64,000 nucleotides of DNA from Sphaerisporangium aureirubrum (GCF_042658925.1 NZ_JBHSRF010000003.1:1-64000); one strand, 5' to 3'; positions 17,094 to 25,369 are shown, counted from the first letter of the stretch. A program made the numbers and translations. The notes: a model not told the origin generated them from the sequence alone.

Positions 17094-17145
17094 GGCCGCG
17101 GGTGCGATGAGCCGATCACCGGCCCGCACCCGCGGCCCTTTCTTT
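17094..17145 (+). terminator. Rho-independent-like terminator after the sugar dehydrogenase gene
   Basis: Two perfect 13-base arms, GGCCGCGGGTGCG (17094-17106) and its complement (17125-17137), enclose an 18-base loop and are followed by CTTTCTTT. It lies 27 bases after the stop codon. Confidence 0.8.
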
Positions 17146-17264
17146 CCGGTGCGACGTCCGGAAAGCGCCGGTATTGCAGGTCCGAGCACCGCCATGGCCC
17201 GGCCGGTCGATCGAACTACCGTCAGGTCCGAACGCTGAACGGACACCGACGGAAGGTGGATCTC

Positions 17265-18071
17265 ATGGACCTGCGACTGGCCGGACGCGTCGCCGTGGTC
17301 ACCGGCGCCTCGAAGGGCATCGGGCTGGCGGTGGTGCGCACGCTGCTCGCCGAGGGCGCACGCGTGGTGGCCGCCTCGCGCAAGAGCAGTGCCGAGCTGG
17401 ACGCGCTGGCCGGGGCGGCGCTGCTGCACGTCCCGGTGGACCTCATGGATCCCGGGGCGCCCGGCGACATGGTCGCGCGGGCGGTGGAGGAGTTCGGCGG
17501 GCTGGACATCCTGGTGAACAACGCGGGCGGCCCGCCCCCCGGGGTCGCGCTGCCGCGTTTCTCGTTCCTGGCGCCCACCGACGACGACTGGAGGGAGATG
17601 TTCGAGTTCAACCTGTTCGCCGTGGTCCGCGCCATCCGGGCCGCCATCCCGCCCATGCTCGCCCGGGGCGGCGGCGCGATCGTCAACATCTCCTCGGGGA
17701 TGGCCAGGCAGCCCGCCCCCATGAACGTCGACTACACCGCAGCCAAGGCCGGCCTCACCGCGCTGTCCAAGGCGCTCTCGGAGGAGTACGCCCCACAGGG
17801 CATCCGGGTGAACACCGTCACACCCGGCGCCGTGCGCACCGCGTGGTGGACCGAGGACGGCGGCGCGGCCGACATCATCGCCGCGCAGGCGGGCAGCGAC
17901 CGCGACACCGTGCTGTCCACCCTGGCGCCCCAGATGATGAACATGAGCACCGGACGGCTGGTCGAGCCCCAGGAGGTCGCCGACATGATCGTCCTGCTGG
18001 CGTCCCCCCGCTCGGCGAGTACCACCGGGGCCGAGTTCGTGGTGGACGGCGGCTCGCTCAAGGCGGTCTGA
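17265..18071 (+). CDS. Short-chain dehydrogenase/reductase
   Basis: 268 residues from ATG 17265; GGAAGG at 17251-17256 is eight bases before it and argues against the GTG at 17256. It is a classical SDR: TGASKGIG cofactor motif near residue 14, NNAGG near 86, catalytic Ser in IVNISSGMA, and Tyr/Lys in DYTAAKAG. The cofactor is probably NADP or NAD, and the substrate is unknown. An insertion after NNAGG (PPPGVALPRFSF) is common in 3-oxoacyl reductase-like members. No operon partner; the next gene is convergent 3 bases away. Confidence 0.88.
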   Translation: MDLRLAGRVAVVTGASKGIGLAVVRTLLAEGARVVAASRKSSAELDALAGAALLHVPVDLMDPGAPGDMVARAVEEFGGLDILVNNAGGPPPGVALPRFSFLAPTDDDWREMFEFNLFAVVRAIRAAIPPMLARGGGAIVNISSGMARQPAPMNVDYTAAKAGLTALSKALSEEYAPQGIRVNTVTPGAVRTAWWTEDGGAADIIAAQAGSDRDTVLSTLAPQMMNMSTGRLVEPQEVADMIVLLASPRSASTTGAEFVVDGGSLKAV

Positions 18072-18074
18072 GGG

Positions 18075-18425
18075 TCACGAGACGGCGAGGCGTCCCGCGT
18101 GGGCGATCTCGTGCGGGGCGACCTCGGCCGGGCCGCTCTCGCGCAGGTGCCAGCGGGTCGTGCCGCCGGGCGGGCCGCCGTCCGCGAGGGCCTGGTCGAT
18201 GCGGCGGCGCACCTCCGGCTCGTCGGAGGGCTCGGCGGCGAACAGGACGCGCAGCCGGACCTCGTCCCCGTGACGGTCGGCGTGGCAGTAGTGGGGGGCG
18301 AGGGGGCACGGCGGCGGGTGCTCCGGGTGGCCGCACAGGGCCACGGTGACGGCGGCGCCCATGGCGTGCTCGTCATCGCCGGCGGACAGGACGACGAGGG
18401 ACTCGTGTGCGAAGGCTTCGCGCAT
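18075..18425 (-). CDS. Small conserved hypothetical protein with a Cys/His cluster
   Basis: 116 residues. I do not recognise a named family, but similar short actinobacterial proteins with a GAAVTVALCGHxEH core are familiar. The stretch CGHPEHPPPCPLAPHYCH (about 32-49) holds three Cys and four His and could bind a metal. The rest is charged and soluble with no signal peptide. It is convergent with the SDR gene and divergent from ynfA. ATG 18425 is the first start. Confidence 0.6.
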   Translation of the reverse strand: MREAFAHESLVVLSAGDDEHAMGAAVTVALCGHPEHPPPCPLAPHYCHADRHGDEVRLRVLFAAEPSDEPEVRRRIDQALADGGPPGGTTRWHLRESGPAEVAPHEIAHAGRLAVS

Positions 18426-18484
18426 GTACGACAGCGTCTCCCGGGGGCGGAGGGCGGGGCAACCCAGGCCCTACAGTCGTCGGC

Positions 18485-18817
18485 GTGACCGTCGTGCGTT
18501 CCCTGGTGTTGTTCGTGCTCGCCGCGCTCGCCGAGATCGGCGGCGCCTGGCTGGTGTGGCAGGGGGTGAGAGAGCAGCGCGGCCTGCTGTGGGCCGGTGC
18601 CGGCTTCGTCGCCCTCGGGGTGTACGGCCTCGTCGCCACCTTCCAGCCGGACGCCACGTTCGGGCGGGTGCTCGCCGCCTACGGTGGCGTGTTCGTGGCC
18701 GGGTCCCTGGTGTGGGGGATGGTGGTGGACGGCTTCCGGCCCGACCGCTGGGACGTCGCCGGGGCCGTCGTGTGCCTGGCCGGGGTGCTGATCATCATGT
18801 ACGCCCCGCGCGGCTGA
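18485..18817 (+). CDS. ynfA: YnfA/UPF0060-family small membrane protein
   Basis: 110 residues with four predicted transmembrane helices and the family signature LAEIGGAWLVWQ near the N-terminus; DRWDVAGAVVCLAGVLIIMYAPR closes it. The family is related in fold to small multidrug resistance transporters, but its substrate is not firmly known. GTG 18485 is chosen because a TACAGT -10 (18472-18477) ends seven bases upstream, as in leaderless transcripts. Earlier in-frame starts would overlap the divergent gene. Confidence 0.88.
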   Translation: MTVVRSLVLFVLAALAEIGGAWLVWQGVREQRGLLWAGAGFVALGVYGLVATFQPDATFGRVLAAYGGVFVAGSLVWGMVVDGFRPDRWDVAGAVVCLAGVLIIMYAPRG

Positions 18818-18860
18818 GCTCCGGGGGAACTCACGGCGGGGCCCGTACGTCGACTCAGGC

Positions 18861-19145
18861 ATGATCATTGTTTCTGGGAAGCTGTACGTGGACGCCGGGG
18901 AGCGGGGCGTCTACCTGGAGAGTTGCCGTCCGGTGGTCGAGCAGGCCAGGGTCGCCGCCGGGTGCCTGGACTTCGCGTTGTCGGCGGACCCGCTCGATCC
19001 GTCCCGGATCAACGTGTACGAGCGGTGGGAGTCCGACGAGGCGCTGGAGCAGTTCCGCGGCGCGGGGGTGGAGGCGGAACAGGCGGCGAGGATCCTGGAC
19101 GCGGACGTGATGCGGTATCGCGTCTCGGGCGTCGAGGCGCCGTAA
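18861..19145 (+). CDS. Antibiotic biosynthesis monooxygenase (ABM) domain protein
   Basis: 94 residues, a single ferredoxin-like ABM domain. The family pattern is clear: a first beta strand MIIVSGKLYVDAG, a helix with CRPVVEQARVAAGCLDFALS, and the strand INVYERWESDEALEQF. Such dimeric cofactor-free enzymes oxidise quinol-type compounds or act as monooxygenase-like stress proteins. The neighbouring convergent gene (5 bases away) is an FAD monooxygenase, so oxidation of an aromatic xenobiotic is possible, but the pairing may be chance. Confidence 0.8.
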   Translation: MIIVSGKLYVDAGERGVYLESCRPVVEQARVAAGCLDFALSADPLDPSRINVYERWESDEALEQFRGAGVEAEQAARILDADVMRYRVSGVEAP

Positions 19146-19150
19146 CCCTT

Positions 19151-20362
19151 TCAGCCGGTCGCGCCCGCGCGCCCGTGGTCCCTGAGGGTGATCGCGTTGG
19201 CCGCGCGGCGGATCGGCTCGGTGACGCGGCGGATCATCTTCTCCTTGCCGGGGAGGCGCGGCATCAGCCGGAGCATCAGCATCTGGAAGCGGATTTGGCC
19301 GGACGACTTCAGCACCATGCCCTTGAGGTTGCTCTCGGCGAGCTTCTGGTTCGCCGTCACGAACGGCCGCATCTCGCGCTCGTAGGCGGCGAAGGCGGCC
19401 ACGTGGTCGCCGCCCGCCTCCGCGAGGCAGCCCGCCAGCACGTACGCGCCGACCAGGGCCAGGCTGGTGCCCTGCCCGGACGCCGGTGAGGGACCGTAGG
19501 CGGCGTCGCCGACCAGGACGACCCGGCCCGCGGACCAGTGGTCCATGCGGACCTGGCTGATCGAGTCCAGGTAGAAGTCCGGCGCGTCCTCCAGGGCGGC
19601 GAGCAGGCGCGGCACCTCCCAGCCCTGGCCGCCGAACAGCTCGGCCAGCAGCTTCTTCTGACCCGCGACGTCGCGGCGGTCGTACTCGAGCGGCGGGGCG
19701 GCGAACAGGAACATCGCCTTGGCGTCGGCGTCGCGCCGGGTGGCGTACATCCCCATGCTCTTGCCGGGGACGGGGTGCATCATCTCGGTGCGGTCCAGGC
19801 CGAGGTGGTTGGGCACCGTGAAGATCGAGATGTGGTGCCCGAGGTCCCGGACGAACTGGGACTCCTCGCCGAAGGCCAGCCCCCGTACGGTGGAGTGCAG
19901 CCCGTCGGCGCCCACCACCAGGTCGAACGTCCGGGGCGGGGCGTTCTCGAAGGTGACGTGGACGCCCTCCGGGGTGTCCCGCATGCTCGCGATGGAGTCG
20001 CCGAACAGGTACTCCACGCCCTCGGTCGCCTCGTGCAGGACGCGCGCCAGGTCGCCGCGCATGATCTCGGCGTCGTCCCCTTCCCGGCCGCCGAACACGT
20101 CGGCGCTCATCGCGGCGATCTGCTTTCCCTGTGCGTCGACGAACCGGGCCACGCGCATGTCCGTGGCGTGCCGCCGGACCTCCTCCAGCAGGCCCATGCG
20201 GTCGACGACCTCAAGGGCGGCGCCCCGGATGTCGATCTTGTAGCCGCCCTCGCGGAGGGCGGGGGCGCGCTCCACGACGGTGGGGTGGAAGCCGTGACGG
20301 CGGAGCCAGAAGGCGAGGGCGGGGCCGGCGACGCTGGCGCCGGAGATCAGGATGTTCGTCAT
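19151..20362 (-). CDS. FAD-dependent aromatic monooxygenase (TetX/PHBH-like)
   Basis: 403 residues. The N-terminal FAD Rossmann motif is GASVAGPALAFWLRRHG (about 8-24), a relaxed GxGxxG. The middle DG-type motif is DLVVGADGLHSTVR, and the late GD motif is LVGDAAYGPSPASGQGTSLAL, which binds the FAD ribityl chain. The class hydroxylates phenols or inactivates aromatic polyketide drugs with NAD(P)H and O2. The ATG at 20362 has an AGGGA ribosome-binding site. The divergent TetR gene and the inverted repeats between them suggest drug- or substrate-inducible expression. Confidence 0.88.
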   Translation of the reverse strand: MTNILISGASVAGPALAFWLRRHGFHPTVVERAPALREGGYKIDIRGAALEVVDRMGLLEEVRRHATDMRVARFVDAQGKQIAAMSADVFGGREGDDAEIMRGDLARVLHEATEGVEYLFGDSIASMRDTPEGVHVTFENAPPRTFDLVVGADGLHSTVRGLAFGEESQFVRDLGHHISIFTVPNHLGLDRTEMMHPVPGKSMGMYATRRDADAKAMFLFAAPPLEYDRRDVAGQKKLLAELFGGQGWEVPRLLAALEDAPDFYLDSISQVRMDHWSAGRVVLVGDAAYGPSPASGQGTSLALVGAYVLAGCLAEAGGDHVAAFAAYEREMRPFVTANQKLAESNLKGMVLKSSGQIRFQMLMLRLMPRLPGKEKMIRRVTEPIRRAANAITLRDHGRAGATG

Positions 20363-20387
20363 GTCCCTGACTGTACAAACGTCTCAC

Positions 20388-20423
20388 ACGTCTGTCTAGT
20401 ACAGATGTCCAAGACATTTGTCT
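20388..20423. promoter_or_regulatory. TetR operators between the monooxygenase and regulator genes
   Basis: ACGTCTGT-CTAGT-ACAGATGT (20388-20408) has 8-base arms with one mismatch. AGACA-TT-TGTCT (20412-20423) is a perfect second palindrome four bases on. Both contain the core AGAC/GTCT and lie between the divergent starts. Confidence 0.6.
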
Positions 20424-20447
20424 GAGACATGCGGTACCCTCGGAGGC

Positions 20448-21029
20448 ATGGGAAATCGGGAAGACCTGCTCGCCGGGGCCAAGCGCTGCCTCATGGAGAA
20501 GGGCTACGCCGCCACCACCGCCCGCGACATCGCCGCGGCCTCCGGCACGAGCCTCGCCTCCATCGGCTACCACTTCCGCTCCACGAAGGCCCTGCTCGAC
20601 GCCGCCCTCATCGAGGCCATGGCCGACTGGGGAAAGGAGATCGAACAGGTGCTGGCCGTCACCCCCGCAGGCGCCACCCCGCGCGAGCGTTTCGAGGCGA
20701 TCTGGTCAGGAATCATCGACTCCTACGCCCGGATCCGCCCCCTCTGGGCCATCCAGTTCGAACTGATCGCCCAAATGGACCGCATGCCCGACGTCCGCGC
20801 CGCCTTCGCCACCGCCAACCGCCAGGGCCGCCTAGGCCTGGCCGCCCTCTTCGGCCTGCACCCCACCACCGACGAAAAAACCTCCCTGGCCGTAGGCGCC
20901 TTCCACCAGGCCCTCCTCGCCGGCATGGCCACCCAATGGCTGGTCGACCCCACCCAAACCCTGTCCGCATCCGACCTCACCGAGGCACTGCGCACCGTCG
21001 CAACAGGCTTGAACGAAAGCCCGAGCTGA
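20448..21029 (+). CDS. TetR/AcrR-family transcriptional regulator
   Basis: 193 residues. The DNA-binding part is typical: AGAKRCLMEKGYAATTARDIAAASGTSLASIGYHFRSTKALLDAAL, split here only by normal helix boundaries. The all-helical C-terminal domain would bind a ligand. The start at ATG 20448 has GGAGG only one base away, too close for normal use, but TACCCT at 20435-20440 lies seven bases before it, so transcription is probably leaderless. It is divergent from the FAD monooxygenase gene and most likely represses it and itself through the palindromes at 20388-20423. Confidence 0.88.
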   Translation: MGNREDLLAGAKRCLMEKGYAATTARDIAAASGTSLASIGYHFRSTKALLDAALIEAMADWGKEIEQVLAVTPAGATPRERFEAIWSGIIDSYARIRPLWAIQFELIAQMDRMPDVRAAFATANRQGRLGLAALFGLHPTTDEKTSLAVGAFHQALLAGMATQWLVDPTQTLSASDLTEALRTVATGLNESPS

Positions 21030-21090
21030 CTCTTCCCGTGCTGACTGCTCCCGAGCCGCGCACCCGCACCGCACCGTCGGAAGGTCGTCC

Positions 21091-21361
21091 TACCGGCGCC
21101 GCGACGGCGGGACGTGGTACGGCGAAGTCGGCGCCGTCGTACGGCGGAAAACCCGCGCGTGCGGGCGTCCTGGGGAATGGTCCTCGCGGACGGCGCGCTC
21201 CGCGCGGAAGGCGCAAGGGCTGTTTTATGCGGGGGACACCCCCGCACCCCCGGGCCTGCCGGGCTCATGGTGCTCACCGTGATGCGTATCCGTTGGGTCG
21301 GTGTCCCGCCGTATGGCGGCGCCGTGTTCGCCGTACCACGTCCGGCCGCCGCGGCGCCGGG
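21091..21361 (+). mobile_element. MITE-like inverted-repeat element, copy 1
   Basis: About 270 bases bounded by terminal inverted repeats of 55 bases: 21093-21147 and 21306-21360 match at 49 of 55 positions by eye. The ends read TACCGGCGCC inward. The centre contains CAAGGGCTGTTTTATGCGGG and a run of CCCCCGCACCCCCGG that recur in the other copies. No transposase or target duplication is visible, so movement would need enzymes encoded elsewhere. Confidence 0.65.
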
Positions 21362-21520
21362 ACGACAGCCCCTCAAGGGGATGAGTACCGGGCTGTGCGC
21401 CGGGGTGTGGAGCCGGGCCGTGGGGGTGATGTGATGTGGGTCGGGGCCGTGTGGGTGGACGTGGAACGTGGACGTGTGGAGCTGGGCCGTGGGTATGGAC
21501 TTGTGCAGCCGGGGGGGCTG

Positions 21521-21651
21521 GGTGACGTCCCTGAAGTGGTGTAACTCCTAGGGATCTTCGTGAAGGGTGTCGATGGCCCGCCACCTGGCGCCTAGGGCGG
21601 CGCGTTCATGATCACGGCCTCGGAAATCACACCACCTGGCGGGACGTCACC
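21521..21651. repeat. Inverted repeat GGTGACGTCCC...AGTGGTGT, about 22-base arms
   Basis: GGTGACGTCCCTGAAGTGGTGT (shown in two parts: GGTGACGTCCC at 21521 and AGTGGTGT ending 21542) pairs with ACACCACCT...GGGACGTCACC at 21629-21651. The 86-base loop carries no frame of note. It may be a second short element type or a large hairpin. Confidence 0.5.
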
Positions 21652-21715
21652 CCGGGCTGTGGGTGTGGATCGGAACCGGGTGGGTGCGGACCGAAAACGT
21701 GTCGCAGTGGAGTGG

Positions 21716-21897
21716 GATGAGCCCGGCAGGACCGGGGGTGCGGGGGTATCCCCCGCATAAAACAGCCCTTGCGCCTTCCGCGCGAAGCGCGCCCTTTCGC
21801 GAGGACCATTTCACCCGGCGCCGTACACACCACCGGTTGTCCGCCGTACGGCGGCGCCGAGTTCGCCGTACCGCTTCCCGCCGTCGCGGCGCCGGTA
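21716..21897 (-). mobile_element. MITE-like element, copy 2, inverted and truncated
   Basis: This stretch is the reverse complement of the left part of copy 1: the same GCATAAAACAGCCCTTGCG centre and one terminal repeat (about 21840-21896) ending GGCGCCGGTA. The other terminal repeat is missing. Bases beyond 21897 (ACCAACCC...GGGTGACGAAGG) resemble the outer arm of copy 3. Confidence 0.6.
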
Positions 21898-21964
21898 CAC
21901 CAACCCGCAGAGGGTGACGAAGGCTGGGGGCCGTGCGGCGGGGTGGGCTGGTCGGGCTGGGCTT

Positions 21965-22393
21965 TTAAGGGTGATGAGGGTCTTGAGGGGTGGGGATGCG
22001 GGACTCTATTTGGGTGTGGGCGTGGGGGCAGTTGTCGAAGTTTAGGGGGCAGGCTAGGGCGTGTTCGATTAGGGACTTGGCGGATTGGGCTTGGGCTATG
22101 CGGCGGTCTAGGACGGTGATGTGTTCCTTGAGTAGGTCGGTGTGGTCCAGTGGGTTGGGGGTGGAGAGTAGTTGGGAGAGGGCGCCCAGGCTCAGGCCGG
22201 CGTCTTTGCCCATGAGGATCATGGCTACGCGGCGGAGGTCGGGGGGGCCGTAGCGGCGGTGGCCGTTCTCGTGGCGGGTGGGGGCAAGCAGGCCGGCGGT
22301 TTCCCAGTGGCGGAGTACGTGGGTGGGGAGGCCGAAACGGGCCGCCAGTTCGCCGATGGTCATGCTTGACTTCATGTGCACATTAACCTTCAT
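21965..22393 (-). CDS. MerR-family transcriptional regulator
   Basis: 142 residues. The N-terminal winged helix is typical: MTIGELAARFGLPTHVLRHW, then RRYGPPDLRRVAMI. A dimerisation coiled coil follows (about 85-115). The C-terminal tail CPLNFDNCPHAH has two Cys and two His, which in this family can bind metal, although other members use the region for drugs or redox sensing. ATGs at 22393, 22375 and 22363 are in frame; the last is where most homologues begin. The gene is divergent from the siderophore-interacting gene and may regulate it. Confidence 0.85.
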   Translation of the reverse strand: MKVNVHMKSSMTIGELAARFGLPTHVLRHWETAGLLAPTRHENGHRRYGPPDLRRVAMILMGKDAGLSLGALSQLLSTPNPLDHTDLLKEHITVLDRRIAQAQSAKSLIEHALACPLNFDNCPHAHTQIESRIPTPQDPHHP

Positions 22394-22440
22394 CGTGGAT
22401 GCATGAGCAACCGAAACCCTTGGCGCGGGGCGGGCGCGCG

Positions 22441-23160
22441 ATGAGTGTTCTGGACCGCGTGCTGCTCGCGGGGGCGGTCGAGGAGTGCGAGCCTGTCACG
22501 CCGAGCATGCGCCGGGTCCGTATCTCCGGGACCGGGCTGCGCGACCTCGACTGGGTACCGGGGCAGCACGTCCGCCTGAAGGTGGGGGACCTGCTGTCGC
22601 CGCAGGTGTGGTTGAGCGGCTTCCGCGACGTACTGCGCACCTACTCGATCTGGCACTACGACCGCGGCGGGATCCTGGACCTGTGCGTCCTGGACCATCC
22701 GGGGGCGGGGCCGGGGGCGCTTTGGGCGCGCGGCGCCGTCCCGGGGACGAAGGTGCTGCTGACCAGGCCGGACGGACGGCTCGTGGTGCGCCGTGAGTCG
22801 CCGTACCACCTGTTCGCGGGGGACGAGACGGCGTTGGCGGCCTTCGACGCGATGCTCCGCGCCGTCCCGGCGGGGGAACCGGTGTACGGCGCCGTCACCG
22901 TCCCCGCGGCCGACCATCGCCTGCCGCTCGCGCGCCTCGCCGACCTGACCTGGGTGTACGGCGACGGCGGCGCCTCGGAGGCGCTGGTCGGCGCGGTCCG
23001 CGAGCTGTCCCTGCCCGCGGGCCCCGGTACGGCTTACGTCGCGGGGGAGGCCCGGGCCTGTCAGGCCGTGCTGCGGCACCTGGTGCGGGAGCGGGGATGG
23101 CCGCGGGCGGCGGTACGGGTGAAGGCGTTCTGGGCGCCCGGAAAGCGGGGAATGGACTAA
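22441..23160 (+). CDS. Siderophore-interacting flavoprotein (ViuB/SIP type)
   Basis: 239 residues from ATG 22441; an ATG at 22399 would add 14 residues. The N-terminal FAD-binding barrel has the RTYSIW motif (family RxYS/T) and GQHVRLKVGD. The C-terminal NAD(P)H domain has LFAGDETALAAFDAML and ends AFWAPGKRGMD, the usual KAFWxPG tail. These cytoplasmic enzymes release iron by reducing ferric siderophores. No siderophore importer or synthetase adjoins it, although a carrier-protein-dependent cluster starts 376 bases downstream; a link is not demonstrated. Confidence 0.88.
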   Translation: MSVLDRVLLAGAVEECEPVTPSMRRVRISGTGLRDLDWVPGQHVRLKVGDLLSPQVWLSGFRDVLRTYSIWHYDRGGILDLCVLDHPGAGPGALWARGAVPGTKVLLTRPDGRLVVRRESPYHLFAGDETALAAFDAMLRAVPAGEPVYGAVTVPAADHRLPLARLADLTWVYGDGGASEALVGAVRELSLPAGPGTAYVAGEARACQAVLRHLVRERGWPRAAVRVKAFWAPGKRGMD

Positions 23161-23536
23161 CCGATTACGGCGGTGCCGGTGGTTTGTTCACGGCGTGAGA
23201 ATCGCTTTCGGCAGGTGTATTCCGGCCGTGAGTACGGGCGATCCGGATGGTGATACCGGGCCTTGACTCCTTCCGAAACAGTACCTAACCTCCTACCAAG
23301 CAACTTTCGGCCGATCTCTGAAACTTTCAGCAGGTCGGCCGGGGGGCGGGACGTGAACGGAGAGCCGACCCGGGAGCTCCTGAAACAGGGGTCCCATTCA
23401 CAAGGGCGACCATGCCAGGTCTGTTAATGCGCCCGGAATCAATTCCGGCACGGCCATCTGAATCGCCGTGTTCACTCGCGGTGCTGAAAGGCCGAATTCC
23501 CGCATCGGTAATCGGCGTCCGCGAAGGATCCGGCGG
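23161..23536. promoter_or_regulatory. 376-base upstream region of the C/A/PCP cluster with promoter and CTGAAA palindrome
   Basis: TTGACT (23263-23268), 17 bases and TAACCT (23286-23291) form a good promoter. Just downstream TTTCGGCCGA (23305-23314), three bases and CTGAAACTTTCAG (23318-23330, a perfect 13-base palindrome) repeat the arrangement seen before the CBM2 enzyme gene at 15377. I see no gene in the rest. Confidence 0.55.
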
Positions 23537-25369
23537 GTGACGGCGCCGGTCCGATGGGCGGCGTCGGTGCCGGTGCTGAAGGCGGGGGATCCACTCGTGG
23601 TGGCCTTCGCGGGGGAGCGTGGCGGCGAGGGGCCGGTGACGCTCGGGCAGGCCAACATCCTGTGCTGGCTGGAGGGTCAGCCCGTGCACCACGCGTGGAT
23701 GCGCCGGACGCTCGACCTCCCGGACGGGATCACGGTGGACGACGTCGCCGGGACGTTCGCGGCGCTGCTCGCCCGGCACGAAGGGCTGCGCACCACGTAC
23801 GCCGAAGGGCCCGCGGGGCGGGGCGGTACGGAGGACGCGGAGGGGCCGAGGCAGCGGGTCGCCGCGGCGGGGGAGTTCGCGGTCGAGCGTTACACGGTCG
23901 TGCCGGGGGTGTGGGTCCGGGGCGCGCTGATCAAGGCTCTGGTGGACGAGCTGGACGGGCGGGTGGCGCCGGATCCACGGGAGGTGGCGCTGCGGGTCGC
24001 GGTGGTGACCGATGGGGACGCGGTGCTCGCCGGGGTGGTCGAGTACTCGCATCTGGCGGCAGACCTCCAGGCGGTGGGCGTCCTGGAACAGGAGGTCGCC
24101 GAGATGCTCGCGGACCCCGCGCGGCGGGAGGCCGGGGGCGTGCGGCACCAGCCGCTGGATCAGGCGCGGGCCGAGCGGGAGCCGCGGATGGCGCGGCGGA
24201 TCGCCGGGGCGCTGGAGTACTGGGAGGACACGCTGCGCCGCGCGCCGCAGTGCGCCTATCCCGTGGCCCGGACCGAGGGACCGGCGGGCGCGGTGTACGC
24301 CGAGCTGCGCTCCGAGGCGGCGGCGGGGGCGCTCGGGCACGTGGTGGCGCGCACGGGGCTGAGCCGTACCGCCGTCGTGCTGGCGGCGGTGTGCGCCCTG
24401 CTGCACCGGCGGACGGGGTGCCCGGACTGCACGCTGGTCACGCTGACGAGCAACCGGTTCGGGCCGGAGACGGCCGATCACGTGGGGACGCTGGTGCAGG
24501 GCGTGCCGCTGCGCGTGGACGCGGACGCGCCGGGATTCGACGAGCTGGCCCGCCGGGCGCGGATGGCGCTGCTCCGCGCGGCCAGGCACGGCTTCTACGA
24601 CGCGCGCGAGCGCACCAGGATCACCGAGCGCGTCCAGTGGGAGCGCGGCGTGCGGTTCACTCCCGACCCGGTCTTCCACAGCCGGGTCACCGACCCGGCC
24701 CGGCCGCTCGGCCCGGTGTCGCACGGCGAGGACGCCGGCGCGGTCCCCCCGCTCGACCAGGTATCCCACGGCGAGGATGCCGGCGCGGTCCCCTCGCTGG
24801 ACCAGGTGCGGGCGGCGCGGTGCCTGAGCACCGTCACGTGGTCGCCGCGCGCCGCGACGGAGGTGACGGTGGCCTTCAATCTGCTCCAGGCCGACGACAT
24901 GATGCGGCTTCGCCTGCACACCGGGCACCTGGACCGCGTCCCGCACGGCGACCTGGAGGCCATGCTCCTGGCCGTGGAGCGCCTGCTGGTGGAGGCCGCG
25001 TGCGGCGACCTCAGCAGCGAGGCGACGACGGCGGCCCTCGGTGTGGCGCCGGTCCCGCGCGGCGACGGGTGGCTCCAGGTGGGGCCGTGCTGGGTCGAGA
25101 CCGCCGAGGTGCGGCGGCTCCTGGACGACACCCTGGCCCCGGCGCGGCTGTCCGACGCGGGTGGCCGCCTGGTGGCGTATCTCGTGGCGGGGCCGGGGGT
25201 CGCCACCCCGGCACAGGCGCACGCCCGCTGCCTGGCCGCGCTCCCGGGCCGCCCGACGGCCGTGACGCCCGCGCACTACGTCCTGTGCGACCGGGCCCCC
25301 GACGACCCGGCCGACCTGCGCGGCTGGTGGCGACGCCCCGTGGTGGCAGAAGGGTCGGGACGGACATGA
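23537..25369 (+). CDS. Free-standing NRPS condensation-domain protein
   Basis: 610 residues. The condensation fold can be traced: N-terminal GQANILCWLEGQPVHHAW, LLARHEGLRTTY (core C2-like), and SHLAAD in place of HHxxxD, keeping the catalytic second His (172) and Asp (176). Next comes LTSNRFGPETADHVGTLVQGVPLRV, resembling the NRxxxEL...GCFVNTL region. The last 110 residues are not clearly condensation domain. A 15-residue tandem duplication lies at 24716-24805. It should form an amide or ester bond using the carrier protein of this cluster. GTG 23537 is preferred to upstream GTG 23468 because AAGG lies nine bases before it and homology starts later. It overlaps the next gene by ATGA. Confidence 0.75.
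   Translation: MTAPVRWAASVPVLKAGDPLVVAFAGERGGEGPVTLGQANILCWLEGQPVHHAWMRRTLDLPDGITVDDVAGTFAALLARHEGLRTTYAEGPAGRGGTEDAEGPRQRVAAAGEFAVERYTVVPGVWVRGALIKALVDELDGRVAPDPREVALRVAVVTDGDAVLAGVVEYSHLAADLQAVGVLEQEVAEMLADPARREAGGVRHQPLDQARAEREPRMARRIAGALEYWEDTLRRAPQCAYPVARTEGPAGAVYAELRSEAAAGALGHVVARTGLSRTAVVLAAVCALLHRRTGCPDCTLVTLTSNRFGPETADHVGTLVQGVPLRVDADAPGFDELARRARMALLRAARHGFYDARERTRITERVQWERGVRFTPDPVFHSRVTDPARPLGPVSHGEDAGAVPPLDQVSHGEDAGAVPSLDQVRAARCLSTVTWSPRAATEVTVAFNLLQADDMMRLRLHTGHLDRVPHGDLEAMLLAVERLLVEAACGDLSSEATTAALGVAPVPRGDGWLQVGPCWVETAEVRRLLDDTLAPARLSDAGGRLVAYLVAGPGVATPAQAHARCLAALPGRPTAVTPAHYVLCDRAPDDPADLRGWWRRPVVAEGSGRT
24716..24805 (+). repeat. 45-base tandem duplication inside the condensation gene
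   Basis: Two 45-base units (24716-24760 and 24761-24805) encode VSHGEDAGAVPPLDQ and VSHGEDAGAVPSLDQ. They differ at several mostly synonymous positions, so the duplication is not brand new. It sits in a surface loop position of the fold. Confidence 0.9.

Larger units (their letters stand above)
21030..21964. other. 935-base gene-free region built of inverted-repeat elements
   Basis: Between the TetR and MerR genes I see no convincing gene. The region holds one full element copy (21091-21361), a smaller inverted repeat (21521-21651) and a second, inverted and one-ended element copy (21716-21897). Many short open frames cross it, but they follow the repeat and recur in copy three near 61.6 kb. 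Confidence 0.7.

Noticed and set aside
21114..21434. Small open frames inside the inverted-repeat elements as genes
   Set aside because: The same peptide strings appear in different frames and strands in all three copies; coding signal is absent.
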